Below, one piece after another: positions 8,908-17,659 of a stretch of 64,000 bases of DNA. Every line of letters begins with the position of its first letter. Position 1 is the stretch's first letter. Source of the DNA: Candidatus Scatomonas merdigallinarum. Lineage in GTDB: Bacteria > Bacillota > Clostridia > Lachnospirales > Lachnospiraceae. The notes beneath the pieces are model-generated. The model did not search any database, had not been told where the DNA came from, and was given only the letters and a program-made list of their open reading frames with translations. A program made the translations under genes and the position numbers. Where the stretch lies: positions 1 to 64,000 of the forward strand of contig DVKB01000003.1 in NCBI GenBank assembly GCA_018716305.1, read 5' to 3'.

Positions 8908-10115
8908 GAAACTTTGAGGAATTAAGAAGACAGCTTCTGGACCGCCTGGACACCGGGCGGGAACTGGAGGAGGCAGAGATCCGGGAGGCCATTGACAATC
9001 TGGTGCTGGAAGAAGGCAGAACCTGCCTGCTTTCTCTGAAAGAGAAAACCGAACTGCGGAACGCCCTGTTTTATTCCGTCCGGGGATTGGACGTACTGCA
9101 GGAACTGGCGGAGGATCCTCAGGTGACGGAGATCATGGCCAATGGGTGCCGGAACATCTTTTTTGAAAAGGGCGGTGTGATCCGGCGCTGGGACAGAGGT
9201 TTTTCTTCACCGGAACGGCTGGAGGATGTAATCCAGCAGATTGCGGGCCGGTGCAACCGTACCGTAAATGAGCAGATGCCGGTGATGGACGCCAGGCTGG
9301 CGGACGGATCCCGGGTCAATGTGGTCATGCGCCCGGTAGCTCTGGACGGCCCTGTTCTGACTATACGGAAATTTCCGGACCGTCCTATGACCATGGACCG
9401 GCTGGTGAGCCTTGGCACTCTTACCAGGGAGGCGGCGGATTTTCTGAGGGAGCTGGTGGAGGCCGGCTATACGATTCTGGTAGGCGGAGGAACCTCTACA
9501 GGGAAAACCACATTTCTCAACGCGCTGTCCGCCTTTATCCCCGCGGACGAAAGAATTGTTACCATCGAGGACAATGCGGAACTGCAGCTGCAGGGAATTG
9601 AGAATCTGGTGCGGCTGGAGGCCAGACCGGAGAGCCTGCAGGGCGGCCGGGAGATCAGTATCCGGGATCTGATCCGGACTGCCCTGAGAATGCGGCCGAA
9701 CCGGATTATCATCGGCGAGGTCCGGGGAGCGGAGGCAGGGGATTTTCTTAACTGCCTGAACACCGGACATGAGGGGAGCCTGGGAAGCGCCCATGCCAAC
9801 AGTATCCAGGACATGGCGGGAAGGCTTGAGATGATGGCCCTGATGGGCACCCGTCTCCCGGCGGAAGTGATCCGCCGCCAGATCGCCGCCGGCATCCAGG
9901 TGCTGATACATTTGGAGAGGGACAGGGAAGGCAGAAGGAAAGTGGAGGAGATCGGGGAGATCACCGGCGTACAGGAGGGGGAAGTACAGGTGGCTTCCCT
10001 GTACCGCAGAGCTTCCACGGGAGAACTGGAGCGGACCGGGGAGCTTCAGAGAAGAAGAAAGCTGGAGAGATACAGAGATGAAAAACAGAAGGCAGAAGGA
10101 AAAAATCAGATATGA
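8904..10115 (+). CDS. tadA: TadA/CpaF secretion ATPase
   Basis: A hexameric type II/IV secretion ATPase that powers assembly of the Flp pilus at the inner face of the membrane. Walker A (GGGTSTGKTTF) is near residue 195, Walker B (RIIIGEVRGAE) near 270, and the histidine box (GSAHANS) near 296. Chosen start: TTG 8904, overlapping the stop of tadZ, with AAGGAG five bases upstream. This gives 403 residues beginning with a charged helix usual for CpaF. The gene overlaps the start of tadB by 38 bases. Confidence 0.93.
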   Translation: MRNFEELRRQLLDRLDTGRELEEAEIREAIDNLVLEEGRTCLLSLKEKTELRNALFYSVRGLDVLQELAEDPQVTEIMANGCRNIFFEKGGVIRRWDRGFSSPERLEDVIQQIAGRCNRTVNEQMPVMDARLADGSRVNVVMRPVALDGPVLTIRKFPDRPMTMDRLVSLGTLTREAADFLRELVEAGYTILVGGGTSTGKTTFLNALSAFIPADERIVTIEDNAELQLQGIENLVRLEARPESLQGGREISIRDLIRTALRMRPNRIIIGEVRGAEAGDFLNCLNTGHEGSLGSAHANSIQDMAGRLEMMALMGTRLPAEVIRRQIAAGIQVLIHLERDREGRRKVEEIGEITGVQEGEVQVASLYRRASTGELERTGELQRRRKLERYRDEKQKAEGKNQI

Positions 10116-10842
10116 CAGGTATTTCTTTTCCGCCGGCGAATGGGTCCGGTATCTGGCCGCGGGCTGCGGGCTGGGCGGGTTTGCCGTATGGCTCTGCTAC
10201 CATACCTGGATGGCGGTTCCTGTGGGAGTACCTCTGGCGGTCTGGTACATCGCGGGAAAGAAAAAACAGCTGGCGGAGGATAGGAGAAAACGCCTGAATT
10301 ACCATTTCCGGGAAATTCTCTCCTCTCTGCGGACAGCCCTGTCTGCAGGGTATTCCCTGGAAAACGGTCTGCTGGAAGCCCTGAAGGATATAAAAAAACT
10401 CTACGGACCGGAAGATGAGGCGGTCAGGGAAATGGAGAGAATCGGCGTTCAGATCCGGCTGCAGATTCCCGTGGGGGAGCTTTTCGCGGAACTGGGACAG
10501 AGGAGCCAGGTAGAGGATATCCGGAATTTCGCGGAGGTTCTTACCATCGCCAGACGTATGGGAGGACCGCTGGATAAAATTCTGGAAAATACAGAAAGGA
10601 CCATCCGGGAGAGGGTAGAAACCCGGAAGGAGATAGACGCCGCCCAGGCGGCGAAGAAATATGAGCAGCAGATTATGAGCCTGGTCCCGGTTGGCATGAT
10701 TCTGTATCTCAGATTTTCCTTTGACGGTTTTATCCAACAGTTATACGGAAATCTTACAGGGGCGGCAGTGATGAGTCTCTGCCTGGGATTATATCTGTTC
10801 GCTTTCTGGCTGGGAAAACGGATGATCCAGACGGAATTATAG
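10078..10842 (+). CDS. tadB: TadB-like inner-membrane platform protein (T2SSF)
   Basis: This 254-residue protein carries one T2SSF domain (about 75-205; ALSAGYSLENGL and ARRMGGPLDKIL are typical) between N-terminal and C-terminal membrane helices. Such proteins form the platform on which TadA acts. The gene starts inside the end of tadA, which implies translational coupling. Residues 15-60 hold two helices; about 210-250 hold the C-terminal pair. The neighbour at 10854 is the TadC partner. Confidence 0.88.
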   Translation: MKNRRQKEKIRYDRYFFSAGEWVRYLAAGCGLGGFAVWLCYHTWMAVPVGVPLAVWYIAGKKKQLAEDRRKRLNYHFREILSSLRTALSAGYSLENGLLEALKDIKKLYGPEDEAVREMERIGVQIRLQIPVGELFAELGQRSQVEDIRNFAEVLTIARRMGGPLDKILENTERTIRERVETRKEIDAAQAAKKYEQQIMSLVPVGMILYLRFSFDGFIQQLYGNLTGAAVMSLCLGLYLFAFWLGKRMIQTEL

Positions 10843-10853
10843 GGGGAAGACAT

Positions 10854-12095
10854 ATGCTGATATTGCATGGGATGATTTTTCTGGTTCTCTGGATGTATCG
10901 AAAAAAATTAGACCGGCAGGTGCTGCTGCTGATTCTCTGCGGAAACCTTCTGGGAACCGGTCTGACTGCCGCGGGGATGCTGGAGAAGGAACAGCCGGTG
11001 ACAGAACTGGAGCGGAGGTACGGGGAAACCACAGAAGTGGCTCTCGAGGCGGAGACAGAAGAGGGGGAACGGGAAGCCGTGACTCTGCGGATTCCACAGG
11101 CGGACTGGACATCCGAGGAAGCGAGAACTATGCTGCAGGAAAAGCTGGAAGAACTGGACGGGATGATTCTGGGGGACAATTCTTCCTTTGAGGAAGTCCG
11201 CCGGGATCTGTATCTTCCGGAACAGTTCGAGGATTCTCCGGTAACCGTCCGCTGGAGTACCAGCGACAGCGGACTGCTGGACTGGCAGGGGCGCCTGGGG
11301 CCGGAAATTCCAGAGACAGGAGGGAAAGTGATTCTCAAAGGAGAACTCATGCTGCAGGAAGAATCGCTGGTATATACCCGGACCTTGAGAGTATATCCGG
11401 GGGAAAAACCGGAAGATCTGGGCGAACTGCTGGCGGAGGAGACAGAGAGAGTCAATGAAAACAACCGAGGAACCAGTTACCGCCTGCCTTCGGCGGCGAA
11501 TGGAGAGCAGATTACCTGGTTCCGGAAGAGAGAAGAAAAAGGCGGCTATATAGCAGTGCTGTCCCTGATCGCCGGAGCGCTTCTGGTATTTTTCAGAAAG
11601 AATGAAGCCTGGAAACGGGAACAGAAGATACAGGAAGAGATGAAGCGGGAATACCCGGAAGTAATGAGCAGAATTCAGCTGCTGCTGGGAGCGGGGCTGG
11701 GGATGAGAAAAATATTTGAAAAAATTACGGCGGATTATAAAAGACAGCTGGAAAAAGAAAAAGGAGCGAAAAGACCTGCCTATGAAGAAATCGCAGGTGC
11801 TTACTACGAAATGGCAGGAGGGGTTTCGGAGCAGGAGGCCTATGAAAATTTTGGAAACAGAAGCCGCCTGCCGGAGTTTAAAAATCTTTCCGTGCTGCTG
11901 GTGCAGAATCTGAAAAAAGGCAGACGGGAACTGGGGCCGCTGCTGGAGAGGGAGGTGAGCGCGGCGTTGGAGGAGAGGCGGCGCCAGGCCAGAGCGGAGG
12001 GGGAGAAGGCCGGCACCCGCCTGCTGCTCCCTATGGGGATCATGCTGCTGGTGGTTCTGATACTGATGGTAGTTCCCGCGTTTCTTTCTATTTAA
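10854..12095 (+). CDS. tadC: TadC-like platform protein with inserted Ig-like domain
   Basis: The C-terminal 180 residues are a T2SSF-type TadC domain (MSRIQLLLGAGLGMRKIFEK, then RQARAEGEKAGTRLLLPMG and a final helix). The 413-residue protein also has about 200 extra residues. After one or two N-terminal helices (residues 1-42) comes a soluble segment of about 180 residues, then another helix near 230. Inside this segment, VRWSTSDSGLLDWQGRL and the strands after it match the pattern of the atrophied bacterial Ig domain (aBig_2). The topology suggests this part lies outside the membrane. A GGGGGAAG site precedes ATG 10854. Confidence 0.75.
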   Translation: MLILHGMIFLVLWMYRKKLDRQVLLLILCGNLLGTGLTAAGMLEKEQPVTELERRYGETTEVALEAETEEGEREAVTLRIPQADWTSEEARTMLQEKLEELDGMILGDNSSFEEVRRDLYLPEQFEDSPVTVRWSTSDSGLLDWQGRLGPEIPETGGKVILKGELMLQEESLVYTRTLRVYPGEKPEDLGELLAEETERVNENNRGTSYRLPSAANGEQITWFRKREEKGGYIAVLSLIAGALLVFFRKNEAWKREQKIQEEMKREYPEVMSRIQLLLGAGLGMRKIFEKITADYKRQLEKEKGAKRPAYEEIAGAYYEMAGGVSEQEAYENFGNRSRLPEFKNLSVLLVQNLKKGRRELGPLLEREVSAALEERRRQARAEGEKAGTRLLLPMGIMLLVVLILMVVPAFLSI

Positions 12096-12121
12096 AGCGG
12101 CGGGACAGAAAGGAGGAGTTT

Positions 12122-12289
12122 ATGGGAGAATTGAGACAGTTTCTGAAGGAAGAGGATGCTGTGGGGGTGGTGGAGATTATTCTGATTCTGGTGGTTCTGA
12201 TCGGGCTGGTAATCATTTTTAAGGATCAGATTACCAGTCTGGTGAAAAGTATTCTGGAAAAGATTACCAATCAGAGCAATACAGTCTGA
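12122..12289 (+). CDS. flp: Flp-type pilin (Flp1-like), 55 residues
   Basis: A very short gene with an excellent AGGAGGAG ribosome site. The product has a charged leader (MGELRQFLKEEDA), then a hydrophobic helix GVVEIILILVVLIGLVIIF, and a short polar tail. This is the Flp pilin layout, with a glutamate (residue 18) at the position expected for helix packing. If this Glu is +5, cleavage by the prepilin peptidase would follow Ala13; cleavage near Gly15 is also possible. It is the only small pilin seen and is likely the major pilus subunit. Confidence 0.85.
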   Translation: MGELRQFLKEEDAVGVVEIILILVVLIGLVIIFKDQITSLVKSILEKITNQSNTV

Positions 12290-12325
12290 GCCGGAATAAA
12301 CCCGCGGCTGAAGGGGGAAGAGAGA

Positions 12326-13846
12326 ATGAAAAGGGGAAGTATTACACTGCAGCTGAGCCTGGTGCTGGGCCTGAGCCTGTCGCTGGTTCTTTACAGTATC
12401 CGTTCTGTCCGCATAGCGGACGGACGGGTCCTGATGTCCAGCGCGCTGGAACAGGGACTGTATTCCCTTTTCGCGGGATATGACCGGGATCTTTTTGAAG
12501 AATACGGCCTCCTGTTTCTGGACGGCGGCTACGGAGGAAAAGATCTGCAGCCCGGCAGGATCTGCCGGGAGGTGACAGAGGCGGCGGAGTATATCGTGGA
12601 TCCGGGGAAGGGCGTGGGCGGAGCCAGAACATTATCGGGTTTTCAGCTCTCAGGGGGAGAAGTAACCGGATATCTGCTGGCTACCGATCAGTCGGGAGCC
12701 GCGTTTCAGAGCCAGGTGAGCCGGATCATGGCGGAACGGCTGGGAACCGCGGGAGTTCAGATGCTGGCGGCAGAGCTTACAGACGGATGGGAGATTTCCG
12801 GGGAGCAGGAAGAGTATCAGAGAAACGCGGATCCGGAAGGGGCCATTCGGGAATACGAATCCTGCCTGGAAACAGCGGCGGGGCAGACAGGGGGAGAGGG
12901 TACGGCTTTTAAGAAAGGCGTTTCCGGGACGGTATTTCTGACGGACTCAGAGATGGTACCGGAGGATTCGGCTTCTCAGGAAGTACCGGAAAATTTTCAG
13001 AATCCCATTGATATCGTTCTGGGAATGAGAACGATGGGAATACTGACCCTGGCGATTCCGGATCCTGCCAATCTGTCGGCGTATACGCTGGGGGAGGAAC
13101 AGCTGGTCAGCCGCAGAACCCTGCAGCAGGGAATGGGAATGCTGCCCCGGGACGAGGATGGGACCTTTGACAGACTGCTGATGCTGGAGTTCCTGGCGGA
13201 AACCTTTCCCTGCTATACCAGCCAGAGCCAGGAGGAGGGGCTGAAATACCAGGTGGAATATGCCATAGGGAGAAAAAACAGTGACAGAGAAAATCTGAAG
13301 ACGGTGCTGGACCGTCTGATGATGATCCGGGGAGCTTCCAATTTTCTGTATCTGATGACCAGTTCAGTCAGAGGAGCGGAAGCGGATCAGATGGCCTGGA
13401 TCATCAGTCTCGCGCTGCTGATGCCTCAGATTCAGCCGCTTGTTTCCATGGTTTTGAAGGGCTGCTGGGCCTACGGCGAGAGTATTCTAGATCTTCGGGT
13501 ACTGCTGGAGGGAGGGAAGATACCGCTGGTGAAGGACGACAGTTCCTGGCAGCTGTCTCTGACGGGATTGTCCGGAATACTGACAGCGGCAGGAGGAGAA
13601 AGAGACAGTGGAAAAGGGATGGATTATACATGGTATCTGCGGATGCTGCTGTTTGCGGAAAGCCAGGAGGCCCTTACTGAAGCGGCGATGGATCTGACGG
13701 AACACAATATCCGCGTTCGCTGCGCAAGGCCTGACTTCTGTCTGGATTCCTGCGTGTACGCGGCGGAGATCTGTCTGAGGGGGCAGGCAGACATTCAGCC
13801 AATCTATATTACAAGAAGCTACGGCTATGATATGGAGGGCTCCTGA
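12326..13846 (+). CDS. DUF5702-type Tad-associated surface protein
   Basis: This 506-residue protein starts with a pseudopilin-like helix (GSITLQLSLVLGLSLSLVLYS) and continues as a soluble extracytoplasmic domain. The C-terminal third contains the DUF5702 landmark YGESILDLRVLLEGGKIPLV. Proteins of this type sit in Firmicutes Tad loci between the pilin and TadE-like genes and are probably minor pilins or pilus-assembly factors. The position here fits exactly. No catalytic motif was seen. Confidence 0.75.
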   Translation: MKRGSITLQLSLVLGLSLSLVLYSIRSVRIADGRVLMSSALEQGLYSLFAGYDRDLFEEYGLLFLDGGYGGKDLQPGRICREVTEAAEYIVDPGKGVGGARTLSGFQLSGGEVTGYLLATDQSGAAFQSQVSRIMAERLGTAGVQMLAAELTDGWEISGEQEEYQRNADPEGAIREYESCLETAAGQTGGEGTAFKKGVSGTVFLTDSEMVPEDSASQEVPENFQNPIDIVLGMRTMGILTLAIPDPANLSAYTLGEEQLVSRRTLQQGMGMLPRDEDGTFDRLLMLEFLAETFPCYTSQSQEEGLKYQVEYAIGRKNSDRENLKTVLDRLMMIRGASNFLYLMTSSVRGAEADQMAWIISLALLMPQIQPLVSMVLKGCWAYGESILDLRVLLEGGKIPLVKDDSSWQLSLTGLSGILTAAGGERDSGKGMDYTWYLRMLLFAESQEALTEAAMDLTEHNIRVRCARPDFCLDSCVYAAEICLRGQADIQPIYITRSYGYDMEGS

Positions 13847-13894
13847 CCGGGACAGGAACAGGCGGGAGTTCCTCCGGAGAGGAGGTGCGGAAGG

Positions 13895-14713
13895 GTGCCC
13901 TTTTACGCGGATTCACACAGTTCTGGAAAATCAAATCAGAATGTTCATATCTTTATGCATTTCAAATTCTTAAAAATAAAACAAATCTCTCTTCTGAAAA
14001 AAGACAGGTATTCCCTTACCCCGAAAACGGAGAATACCAGATCCGGTAAAAGGGCAGCCTTCCGCGCCTTCCGCAGAGGCAGCCTCACGGCGGAGGCGGC
14101 TATGGTCCTCCCCATGTTTTTTCTGGCTGTCCTGTCCTGCATTTTTCTCATGAAGGTGTATGCTCTGCATATGGAGACAACCATACGGCTGCAGGAACAG
14201 GCAGAAAAGCTGGGCATGTTTGCCCACAGTGCGGAGGCGGATACGGTGATAGATCTGAGAGAGCGGGCAGCCTTTCAGATTCCGTTTCTGCCGCTGCCGG
14301 CCCTGGAGTTTGACTGCAGAGGAAGAGTCCGTCCCTGGGTGGGAAGAGATCCGGAGGAGGGAGAGACTGCGGCGGAAGATGCTCCGGTTTTGGTGTACAT
14401 GACTGAACATGGGGAGGTTTATCACACAACCTCCCGCTGCAGCCATCTGTCCCTAAGCATCCGCAGAGTTCCCGGAAACGCCTTGGAACATCTGCGCAAT
14501 GCTCAGGGAGAAGTTTACCGGCCCTGCGAGAAATGCGTGGGAAACGGCGGGATCAGCCCGCTGGTTCTGGTAACGGATCAGGGAGACTGCTACCACAATT
14601 CGCTGGAGTGCAGCGGACTGAAGCGGGGCGTGCGGTTGGTGGAACAGGACTCTCTGGAAGGAATTCCCTGCTGCAGCCGCTGCCAGGAACTGATGGCCGC
14701 GGCGGCAGCGTGA
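13895..14713 (+). CDS. TadE-like pseudopilin with two Ada-like metal-binding motifs
   Basis: The 272-residue product has an unusually long basic N-terminus (about 60 residues), then the TadE-like signature RGSLTAEAAMVLPMFF and a membrane helix. The outer part holds two copies of a His-Cys-Cys-Cys pattern: VYHTTSRCSHL ... YRPCEKC and CYHNSLECSGL ... CCSRC. Both resemble the metal-binding domain of Ada-type proteins (YHxxxC ... PCxxC), so they probably bind zinc. The start is GTG 13895, nine bases after GGAGG; a later in-frame ATG lacks such a site. Its stop overlaps the next start. Confidence 0.75.
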   Translation: MPFYADSHSSGKSNQNVHIFMHFKFLKIKQISLLKKDRYSLTPKTENTRSGKRAAFRAFRRGSLTAEAAMVLPMFFLAVLSCIFLMKVYALHMETTIRLQEQAEKLGMFAHSAEADTVIDLRERAAFQIPFLPLPALEFDCRGRVRPWVGRDPEEGETAAEDAPVLVYMTEHGEVYHTTSRCSHLSLSIRRVPGNALEHLRNAQGEVYRPCEKCVGNGGISPLVLVTDQGDCYHNSLECSGLKRGVRLVEQDSLEGIPCCSRCQELMAAAAA

Positions 14714-15132
14714 GTCCGGAGCGGATCCTGTGGATTGTACTGCTGGGAGTCAACAGTCTGCAGGATATGAGAAAAAGGGAAATCTGCCTGAAATTTACGC
14801 TGCTGGCAGCTGTTCTGGGGACTGTCTGGCAGCTGGTTGGAAAAAACACGGATCCCAGGGCTCTGGCTTCCGGTCTGATCCCCGGACTGTTCTGCCTGAT
14901 TTCCAGCCTGATCAGCAGGGGACAGATGGGAGCCGGAGACGGACTGGTGGTCTGCGCCGGCGGAATCTGTCTGGGGTTTGGGGAATGCCTTTGGACACTT
15001 TGTCTGGCCCTGTTTGCCGTTTCCGCGGCAGGAATTGTGATAAAGACGAGGAAGAGGGGAGTCCGGGAGCTTCCTTTTATCCCCTTTCTTCTGGCAGCCT
15101 ATTTAGCAGAAAGGATAGGGTGGTTTCTGTGA
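14710..15132 (+). CDS. Second A24 prepilin peptidase-like protein
   Basis: A 140-residue membrane protein with the GAGD catalytic motif (QMGAGDGLVV, near residue 75) and an upstream aspartate in LQDMRKREIC near residue 20, the two catalytic positions of A24 peptidases. The start is GTG 14710, overlapping the previous TGA. The same frame stays open further upstream, but that sequence is the wrong-frame reading of the TadE-like gene. No strong ribosome site is visible, so translation is probably coupled. It may process the TadE-like proteins beside it, while the enzyme at 7379 processes the pilin; this is inference. Confidence 0.75.
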   Translation: MSPERILWIVLLGVNSLQDMRKREICLKFTLLAAVLGTVWQLVGKNTDPRALASGLIPGLFCLISSLISRGQMGAGDGLVVCAGGICLGFGECLWTLCLALFAVSAAGIVIKTRKRGVRELPFIPFLLAAYLAERIGWFL

Positions 15133-15563
15133 AAAAACAGATCCGTCGGGGGAGTCTTACAGTGGAGGCGGCTTTTATTGTGCCCATCTCCTGGTTCTGT
15201 GCGGCACTTCTGACAGCGCTGAATTTTTATATACATAATGTGGTGTGGTACCAGGCGGCAGCCTATGAAGCGGTTCTGGCGGCCAACGGAAGAGAGGGAG
15301 AAACGGGAGATCTGACGCCGGAGGAGCTTGCGGCGGAAAAGCTGAATCTGAGGCTTCAGGACCGGGTGATGCCGGGAGAGCTTCCTGACGCAAAGACCGA
15401 GGGTACAGGGCAGGCCACCACGATCCGGATGCAGGGATATGTTCTGCCGGGATTTTCCGGAATGCGGCTGACATGGAAGGCCGATGTTTCAGTGGAAAAG
15501 ATCCGGCCGGCGGAATACATACGTCAGGCCCGGCTGATGAATGGGCTGCTGAATACGGAATAA
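15129..15563 (+). CDS. TadE-like pseudopilin
   Basis: A 144-residue protein with the TadE-type N-terminus RRGSLTVEAAFIVPISWF, one membrane helix and a soluble outer domain without cysteine pairs. It is probably a minor pilin. The start GTG 15129 overlaps the preceding stop and lies eight bases after GGATAGGG; an alternative GTG at 15120 is too close to that site. The reading frame is open for 400 bases upstream but that part is a shadow of the preceding gene. Confidence 0.8.
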   Translation: MKKQIRRGSLTVEAAFIVPISWFCAALLTALNFYIHNVVWYQAAAYEAVLAANGREGETGDLTPEELAAEKLNLRLQDRVMPGELPDAKTEGTGQATTIRMQGYVLPGFSGMRLTWKADVSVEKIRPAEYIRQARLMNGLLNTE

Positions 15564-15567
15564 AAGA

Positions 15568-16893
15568 ATGGGGGCGCGGATTTTGCAGGTAGAGTACCGA
15601 AGAGATTTATACAGTAATTGCCTGGTGCTGTCGGAGGAGGAGCAGCCGGATCTGGCCTCTTACCAGGTGCGGATGCTGATGGCCAATGAACTGAAAGGGT
15701 TTCTGGGCTGCAAAGTGCATCAGATGGACGGAAGACTGCTGTTTTATTATGATATAACCTCCAAGCAGTCCCTGGAAACTTTGTTTGAGCATCAGAAAAT
15801 ATCTGCCCAGTCTCTGGAAATCATTCTGAAAAGCCTGGTGGAAGGGCTGAATACCATAAAAAATTTTCTGCTGAGCATGGACGGGTTTCTGCTGGATCCC
15901 AGGTTCATCTATATGAGCCCGGACAGAGATCAGGTCTGGTTTTGTTATCTCCCGGGAAATGCCGTGGCCCTGAATCGGCAGATGAGGGAATTCAGCGAGT
16001 TTCTTCTCCCGAGACTGGACAACAGGGACCGGCGGGGCGTAGTCATGGGATACGCCTTTTATCAGCTTTCCGTGGGGGACAGCTTTACGGCGGAGGACAT
16101 TCAGAAGCTGCTCTGCACAACCGGCTCGGAGAGGCAGGTTTTTCCCGAGGAGTTCGCGAGGAAGACGGAGGCGGAAGAATTTACGCCGGAGGAGAAAAGG
16201 GAATGGGAGAGAGAACGGGCGCCGGGCACGAGAGAAGAGCTGCTGGATTCCTTTTTTTCAGAGGATGAACAGGAAAGTCCCGGGAGAAGCCGGAAAAAGG
16301 CGGCGGCGCTGGCCGGAGCGGCGGCAGGGGCCGCGCTGCTGCTGGGGAGCGCGGTATGGCTTGGAAGGCCGGCAGAGGGTCTGACGGCTCTGTGCGTTCT
16401 GGCCGGAGCGGGGCTGCTGATCTACGGACTCTATTTCCGGCAGCAGTCGGAGAAAAAATTCAAAAACCGGGAGGAGCCGGCGGATCAGCCGGAAAGATTT
16501 CGGGAGCTTCCCTCAGAACAGGAAAAGGAAATAAAACAAAAGGCATCCTTTCCCCGGGAGGAGGGAACGGCCTGCCTCTCCGGGGGAGAAAGACGGCGCT
16601 GTGGCAGGCTGATTCCCCTTTCTCCGGGCGGTCCGGAGGCGATTCCGTTGGATAAAGAGGTACTGCTGATCGGAAAAAGCAGGCAGAACGCGGATCTGGT
16701 TCTGGACGCGCCGGCGGTGAGCCGCATCCATGCCCGTCTGGTGTGGGACGGGGAAACCTACCGGATCAGCGACCTGAATTCCAGAAATGGAACCAGAGTC
16801 AATCAGATCCTGCTGGATCCGGGGAAAGAAGAACGCCTGAAGGACGGCGATGAAATACAATTTGCGGATTTGACGTACCTGTACCGAAAGTAG
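15568..16893 (+). CDS. DUF6382 and FHA domain protein of the Tad locus
   Basis: This 441-residue protein has an N-terminal DUF6382-type domain (about 1-190), a charged linker, two hydrophobic helices (about 248-290), and a C-terminal FHA domain (about 360-440). The FHA hallmarks are visible: LIGKSRQNADLVL, VSRIHARL and SDLNSRNGTRVN. FHA domains bind phosphothreonine. The only Ser/Thr kinase in the window is at 23250, so this protein may be its reader. The gene follows the TadE-like gene by 4 bases and is the last gene of the Tad operon. Confidence 0.82.
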   Translation: MGARILQVEYRRDLYSNCLVLSEEEQPDLASYQVRMLMANELKGFLGCKVHQMDGRLLFYYDITSKQSLETLFEHQKISAQSLEIILKSLVEGLNTIKNFLLSMDGFLLDPRFIYMSPDRDQVWFCYLPGNAVALNRQMREFSEFLLPRLDNRDRRGVVMGYAFYQLSVGDSFTAEDIQKLLCTTGSERQVFPEEFARKTEAEEFTPEEKREWERERAPGTREELLDSFFSEDEQESPGRSRKKAAALAGAAAGAALLLGSAVWLGRPAEGLTALCVLAGAGLLIYGLYFRQQSEKKFKNREEPADQPERFRELPSEQEKEIKQKASFPREEGTACLSGGERRRCGRLIPLSPGGPEAIPLDKEVLLIGKSRQNADLVLDAPAVSRIHARLVWDGETYRISDLNSRNGTRVNQILLDPGKEERLKDGDEIQFADLTYLYRK

Positions 16894-16899
16894 TATAGT
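16870..16899 (+). promoter_or_regulatory. Promoter for the rhomboid gene
   Basis: TTGACG (16870-16875), an 18-base spacer and TATAGT (16894-16899) overlap the end of the FHA gene and precede the rhomboid gene by about 75 bases. Confidence 0.5.
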
Positions 16900-16972
16900 A
16901 TAGCCGATAAGAAATATTGTCCGGCCCCGGCGCGGCGGACAGCAGAAGGCTCTTGAAGCAGAAGGAGGACGG

Positions 16973-17659
16973 ATGAGGTACAGGCCGGAAGAATACTACA
17001 GCCCTGATGAGGATATTATTGACAGGATGCGCAGGCGTTCCAGAAAAAGCTGGGTGAATTATATCCTGGTAGGAATCAATATTCTGATCTTTTTACTGGT
17101 GGAACTGACAGGAAGTTCAGAAGATACTCTGCATATGATCCGCTGGGGCGCTTCTTTTACGCCCCTGGTGGAGGCAGGAGAATACTACAGGCTGTTTACC
17201 TGCATGTTTCTGCATTTCGGATTCCAGCATCTGCTCAACAATATGCTGCTGCTGTTTTTTCTGGGGGATTATATGGAGAGGTTCATCGGCAAAATCCGCT
17301 ACCTGATCCTGTATTTAGCAGGAGGAACAGCTGCCAGCGTGTTTTCCTGGAGACATGAGGTCAGCCAGGGAGAGATGACTGTGTCCGCCGGAGCTTCGGG
17401 AGCTATCTTCGCGGTTCTGGGAGGGCTGGTGGTTCTGCTGATTTTTCATAAAGGCCGGTTGGAAGAGCTGACCCTTCAGAGGGTGGCCATCATGTCGGTT
17501 CTGTCCATCTGGGTGGGATTTCAGTCCGCAGGCGTGGACGGATGGGCCCATCTGGGAGGATTTCTGGCCGGGGCGCTGCTGATGGCAGTCATGAACCTGC
17601 CCCGGATGCTGCGAAGAAACAGGCAGAATTCCTTTAATTCACCGAGAGGGCAATGGTAA
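16973..17659 (+). CDS. Rhomboid-family intramembrane serine protease
   Basis: This 228-residue protein has a short cytoplasmic N-terminus and six hydrophobic helices. Rhomboid marks are visible: the HFGFQHLLNNM segment, the catalytic serine in GASGAIFAV, and the catalytic histidine in WAHLGGFLAG. Rhomboids cut membrane proteins within or near the bilayer; the substrate here is unknown. An AAGGAGG site precedes ATG 16973. Its 3' end overlaps the convergent histidine kinase gene by 26 bases. Confidence 0.92.
   Translation: MRYRPEEYYSPDEDIIDRMRRRSRKSWVNYILVGINILIFLLVELTGSSEDTLHMIRWGASFTPLVEAGEYYRLFTCMFLHFGFQHLLNNMLLLFFLGDYMERFIGKIRYLILYLAGGTAASVFSWRHEVSQGEMTVSAGASGAIFAVLGGLVVLLIFHKGRLEELTLQRVAIMSVLSIWVGFQSAGVDGWAHLGGFLAGALLMAVMNLPRMLRRNRQNSFNSPRGQW

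Noticed and set aside
14533-14709. Longer N-terminus for the second prepilin peptidase
   Set aside because: The upstream part is the wrong-frame reading of the TadE-like gene and has no hydrophobic or peptidase features. GTG 14710 overlaps the preceding stop and gives the normal A24 length.
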